From positions 1,096,501-1,160,500 of the forward strand of contig JAPDPK010000018.1 in assembly GCA_031772115.1 (NCBI GenBank): a DNA stretch of 64,000 bases, given 5' to 3'. The position numbers and the translations under genes were made by a program. How positions within the stretch are numbered: position 1 is the first letter of the stretch; each line of letters begins with the position of its first letter. Origin of the DNA: Heritiera littoralis (lineage: Eukaryota; Streptophyta; Magnoliopsida; Malvales; Malvaceae). Positions 60,763 through 64,000 of the stretch are shown here, in pieces. The notes beneath the pieces were generated by a model, which worked only from the letters and a program-made list of their open reading frames with translations, had not been told where the DNA came from and did not search any database.

Positions 60763-63700
60763 TGTCACATCTCGTGACTACATTTTTCACATTTATCCAC
60801 ACATTTTATATGGTTGGGCTGTCTGCGATGCTTTACTTTCCATTTTAATTCATTTAAAACACAATATCTGTAATTTCATAAAAGTAACGGAGTTACATAT
60901 TTACAAATTGTATTTGTAAACAATACTTACATCCCCTTATTAATACAATATCGTAGTACTGTAAATCAAAAGTCTGAACATATAAAAATAAATAATTATA
61001 CCTCCGGAATAAATCAAGCTGTCACATTTCATCCAGATGCGCAGCCGAGATCCTCTAATGCAAGATCTTGTAGTCACTGAAAATCTGAAATGTTAAAAAT
61101 AGGGAGTGAGCAAACCACGGGCTCAGTAAAGGAATTATATGTAACTCTTGATATCCAGATATCTATATGCTATCAAAACATTTTCATGTTCCTATAAGTA
61201 CACTAGGTTCATATAGGAAGGATATTACAGTCGACTAGGGATCCAGATGGAGTACAGAAGGTATTTTGAAATACTTGTCTTGTCCCTGAACCTAGAAGCA
61301 ACTGTAAGGAGTAACTAATTTCGTGGAAATCAAATCCATTGTCCTTTTCATTTCTTATCATTTTCAAATTTATGCTTTTATGAATTAAAGCATTTAAATA
61401 AAAAAAACTAATATTCATAAAAGCATTTAAATAAAAAAAAACTAATATTCATAAAAGCATTTAAATAAAAAAAACTAATATTCATACTTTCTTTAAGAAG
61501 AATATTAGTTTATATCATCATCATTTTCATTTAAACTCATTTCATATTTTACTGTACAGATCATAATTTGTACAGTACTTTAGATAGCAAAATAAGTTAT
61601 TAAAATCATTTCCATATAACATTTACATCATTTAAATCTAATATTAAATTTAAAATTATAATGAGAATATTAGATTTAAAATTTCCTCTTTTCCTCTTTG
61701 AAAACATATCACATGTTCATGTCACATATATTATGAAAACATCATATAGTACCGTACTCAACTTAGTACTATACACCGTGTAAAAGTACTGTAAAACATT
61801 TTATTTCATCCACATATCATATAAAACATTTTCTTTTTAACATGTTACATATCATATAAAACATTTCCCTTTTTACATATCACATATCATATAAAACATT
61901 TCCTTTTAACATGTCACATATCATATAAACATTTTCCTTTTAACATGTCACTTATCGTATAAAACATTTTCTTTGAACATATCACATATCATATTGGAGA
62001 CTGAGGGAATCACCCATATCATATCATGCTATAGACTCTGGAGGGTAAAGAAATAAACATATCAGATCTATGGCCATAGTCTATAATCGTCCTCGATGGA
62101 TCACTGATCAGCTGTCGACCGGGACCACATATCACATATCACATGTCACATATCACATATCACATATTAGCATGATAAAGGGCCAACTAGTATCAAAACA
62201 GTGTTTTTCATCATTAATTTACCTTTATGGAATTTATAGAAATAAATAATTCATAAATAATACCATAAAGGTTATATTATAAATCAAGTGAATATTTAGG
62301 AAAAACCTTTACAAAATATTCACTTTATCCTTTTTTCATTTTCCATTTCATATCACATATAATTCATTTATCGGGAGAATTTTCGGTGATCTCATTTTCA
62401 CTGATTTCAATAACATGAATATTTTAAAAATAAATTTTCGATATATTCATGTTTTATGAAAAATAATAAATTCTTCTTTTCCATAGTTGGAAAATATTTT
62501 ACATGTAAGAAAATCATATATGATGATTTTACATAATTTTCTAAAATTTTTTGACAGCATAACGGCTGCCTGTTGACTAGCTTCCCTGCACAATTTAGAT
62601 AGATTTATATTTTCACAGCCAGCCATATATCCTCAATTTTAAACAAAATCAATTAACCAAGATTTTCATAAAATTATGCATATTCAATTTATGCAATTGA
62701 GATATCCTTACAGGCTACACATGCATCCCTTACCTGTTTCGTGTTAGCGACTTTCACTAACGTCGCGCGAGTAATCCTCTTCTATCGATTTCCATCAATC
62801 TCCAATCACTTGTATATTTTCTACAAATTTAAGTCCAATTTCACATTTAGACTTTTATAAAATTACTCAAAAATAATAATAATAATAAAATTAAAATCAA
62901 TTTCCTACCCCTTTTCTTCTTCCTTTTCTTCTTTCTTTTCTTTTTCTTTTTCCCCTTTTTTCTTTTCTTTTTCTTTTCCTTTTTCCTTTTTTGGTTCTGG
63001 TCTGAATCGGTTCAGCCACCGTTGGCCTCCATCTCCGCCGGTTCAGCCCCTCCACAGCTGGCCAAGGTTGCGATGAAACCGTTTCTGGTCTCTTTTTTCA
63101 GATCGACGACGGCGGTAGCGACGGCAGCAAATCTGAAAGTGGCAGTCGGACCCCCTTTTTCCTCCTTTCTCCCTCTCTTTTCTCTTCCACCTTCACTGCC
63201 GATCATCCCTTTCTCTTAGCTTGCCTTCGACGGTGACAAGGGTGGCGGTGACAATGCCCGAATCGGCTGGCACCGCCTCTTTCCTTTTTCGTTTCTTTTT
63301 CCTCTTTTCTTTCTTTCCTCTTTTCGATTTCCTTCCTTCCTTTTCTTTCCGTCGCCGGCTAGCCTTCTACTCTTCTCGTCGACCGACGATGGCCCTCGCC
63401 CCCTTTCTCTTCTCTCCTCTCGCTGACAGTGGTCAGCAACTATTGGGAAAAGGAATTGGGGTTTTTCCCGATTCCCATTCTGTTTCTTTTTTATTATTAT
63501 TATATATATAAATATTTTCCTTTATATTTATATATATAAATATACTATATTAATATATATAGATATATTTTGTATATAAATTTATATACATATCTATACA
63601 CTTTAATATAAAATAATATTTATATTTCATGTGTATATTTATATAATATTTATAATATAATTATAGAAATATATAAATATAAACATTTTTATTTCTTTAA

Positions 63701-63894
63701 TTTTGGATTTCTCAATATCCAAATTAAATTCCTCTGTACAACTTTTCAGATCTGTCACTTCATCACTTACTGAAATTCCAACAATATTCCGATCTCGTAA
63801 ATAAATGTATTTATTTACTTTAGCTTATCTATTTATATTAGAATTAAATTTCTGGGTAATTAATACCAAAATAGAAAATTTTTCGGTTATCACA
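60763..63894 (-). repeat. 5' LTR of the 12.6-kb element, type C (3,132 bp)
   Basis: It runs on the minus strand from TGTGATAACCG to CACGAGATGTGACA and matches the 3' LTR along its length. It differs by a three-copy 33-bp expansion at 61387-61490 where the partner has one copy. The stem is perfect here (ACCTTTATGG 62221, CCATAAAGGT 62263). The GC-rich island is at 62990-63450 and the TA-rich stretch at 63490-63680. Confidence 0.9.
61387..61490. repeat. 33-bp triplication specific to the 5' LTR
   Basis: 'aaagcatttaaataaaaaaa' plus 'actaatattcat' occurs three times (G of AAAG at 61390, 61423 and 61457). The matching place in the 3' LTR (about 51876-51910) has one copy. Confidence 0.9.
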
Positions 63895-63899
63895 ATGAG

Positions 63900-64000
63900 A
63901 CCTATATGATTACCTTTAATCCAGATGGGAACGAAAGTGGCAAAATATTAAATTTGAGCCCGAAATACATAACTGGTAAGAAGACTACTTTTCAAAATTC
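63900..64000. other. Right flank outside the gypsy element
   Basis: About 100 bases after the target duplication. Too short to assign; nothing recognised. Confidence 0.5.

Larger units (their letters stand above)
51253..63894 (-). mobile_element. Ty3/gypsy element, type C, both LTRs and PBS, with a nested solo LTR
   Basis: The 5' LTR is 60763-63894 and the 3' LTR is 51253-54310, both on the minus strand. Flanking pentamers are GTGAG (51248-51252) and ATGAG (63895-63899), a 4/5 target duplication. A PBS lies at 60744-60755 and a polypurine-like end at 54311-54325. The internal region, without the nested solo LTR, is only about 2.7 kb and carries decayed pol; no gag was recognised. It is therefore a non-autonomous, internally shrunken element with unusually long LTRs. 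The two LTR starts differ by about 13 changes in the first ~335 bases by eye. Confidence 0.9.

Overview
The window is gene-poor, AT-rich nuclear DNA from a flowering plant, probably a dicot. It consists almost entirely of nested and broken transposable elements. The plant signature is chromodomain-type Ty3/gypsy retrotransposons with LTRs of about 3.1-3.75 kb and primer-binding sites matching plant initiator-Met tRNA, an L1-type LINE with a plant RNase H tail, a BED-finger hAT element, and a PIF/Harbinger element carrying a Myb/SANT-like gene. I could not place the species. I see no intact host gene, no tRNA or rRNA gene and no CRISPR. Identity figures are hand comparisons, not computed alignments.

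Layout. 1-2.0 kb: unassigned LTR-like DNA. 2.0-5.65 kb: two partial LTRs on +. 5.65-8.37 kb: hAT element with a broken transposase, cut off on its right. 8.37-13.35 kb: 3' part of a gypsy element (integrase, chromodomain, polypurine tract, LTR A). 13.35-18.28 kb: a second 3' part (decayed pol, polypurine tract, LTR B). 18.28-23.16 kb: 5' part of a gypsy element on - (RNase H, RT, gag, PBS, LTR B'). LTR B and LTR B' belong to one family and form a large inverted repeat. 23.16-26.84 kb: a more distant LTR-like unit on -. 26.85-31.30 kb: a PIF/Harbinger-type element with terminal inverted repeats and a TAA target duplication; it carries only the Myb-like gene. 31.3-34.2 kb: AT-rich filler.

34.26-35.52 kb: an open reading frame (-) with a decayed Hsp70 segment. 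35.66-36.1 kb: short tandem repeats. 36.6-42.3 kb: a terminal-inverted-repeat element enclosing an LSM6-like pseudogene; a gypsy element (37.54-41.80 kb) sits exactly at the LSM6 stop codon. 44.16-49.9 kb: a decayed LINE on -. 51.25-63.89 kb: a gypsy element on - with both LTRs, PBS and a near-perfect target duplication; a solo LTR of the same family is nested inside it on the opposite strand with a perfect 5-bp target duplication.

Nothing here forms a pathway. The main interest is evolutionary and structural. The long LTRs share a paired stem, a 20-bp palindrome, an intron-like GT-AG block, CACGTG boxes and a fast-changing minisatellite in the same relative places. Two DNA elements carry genes other than a transposase, and the Hsp70-derived frame has stayed open.
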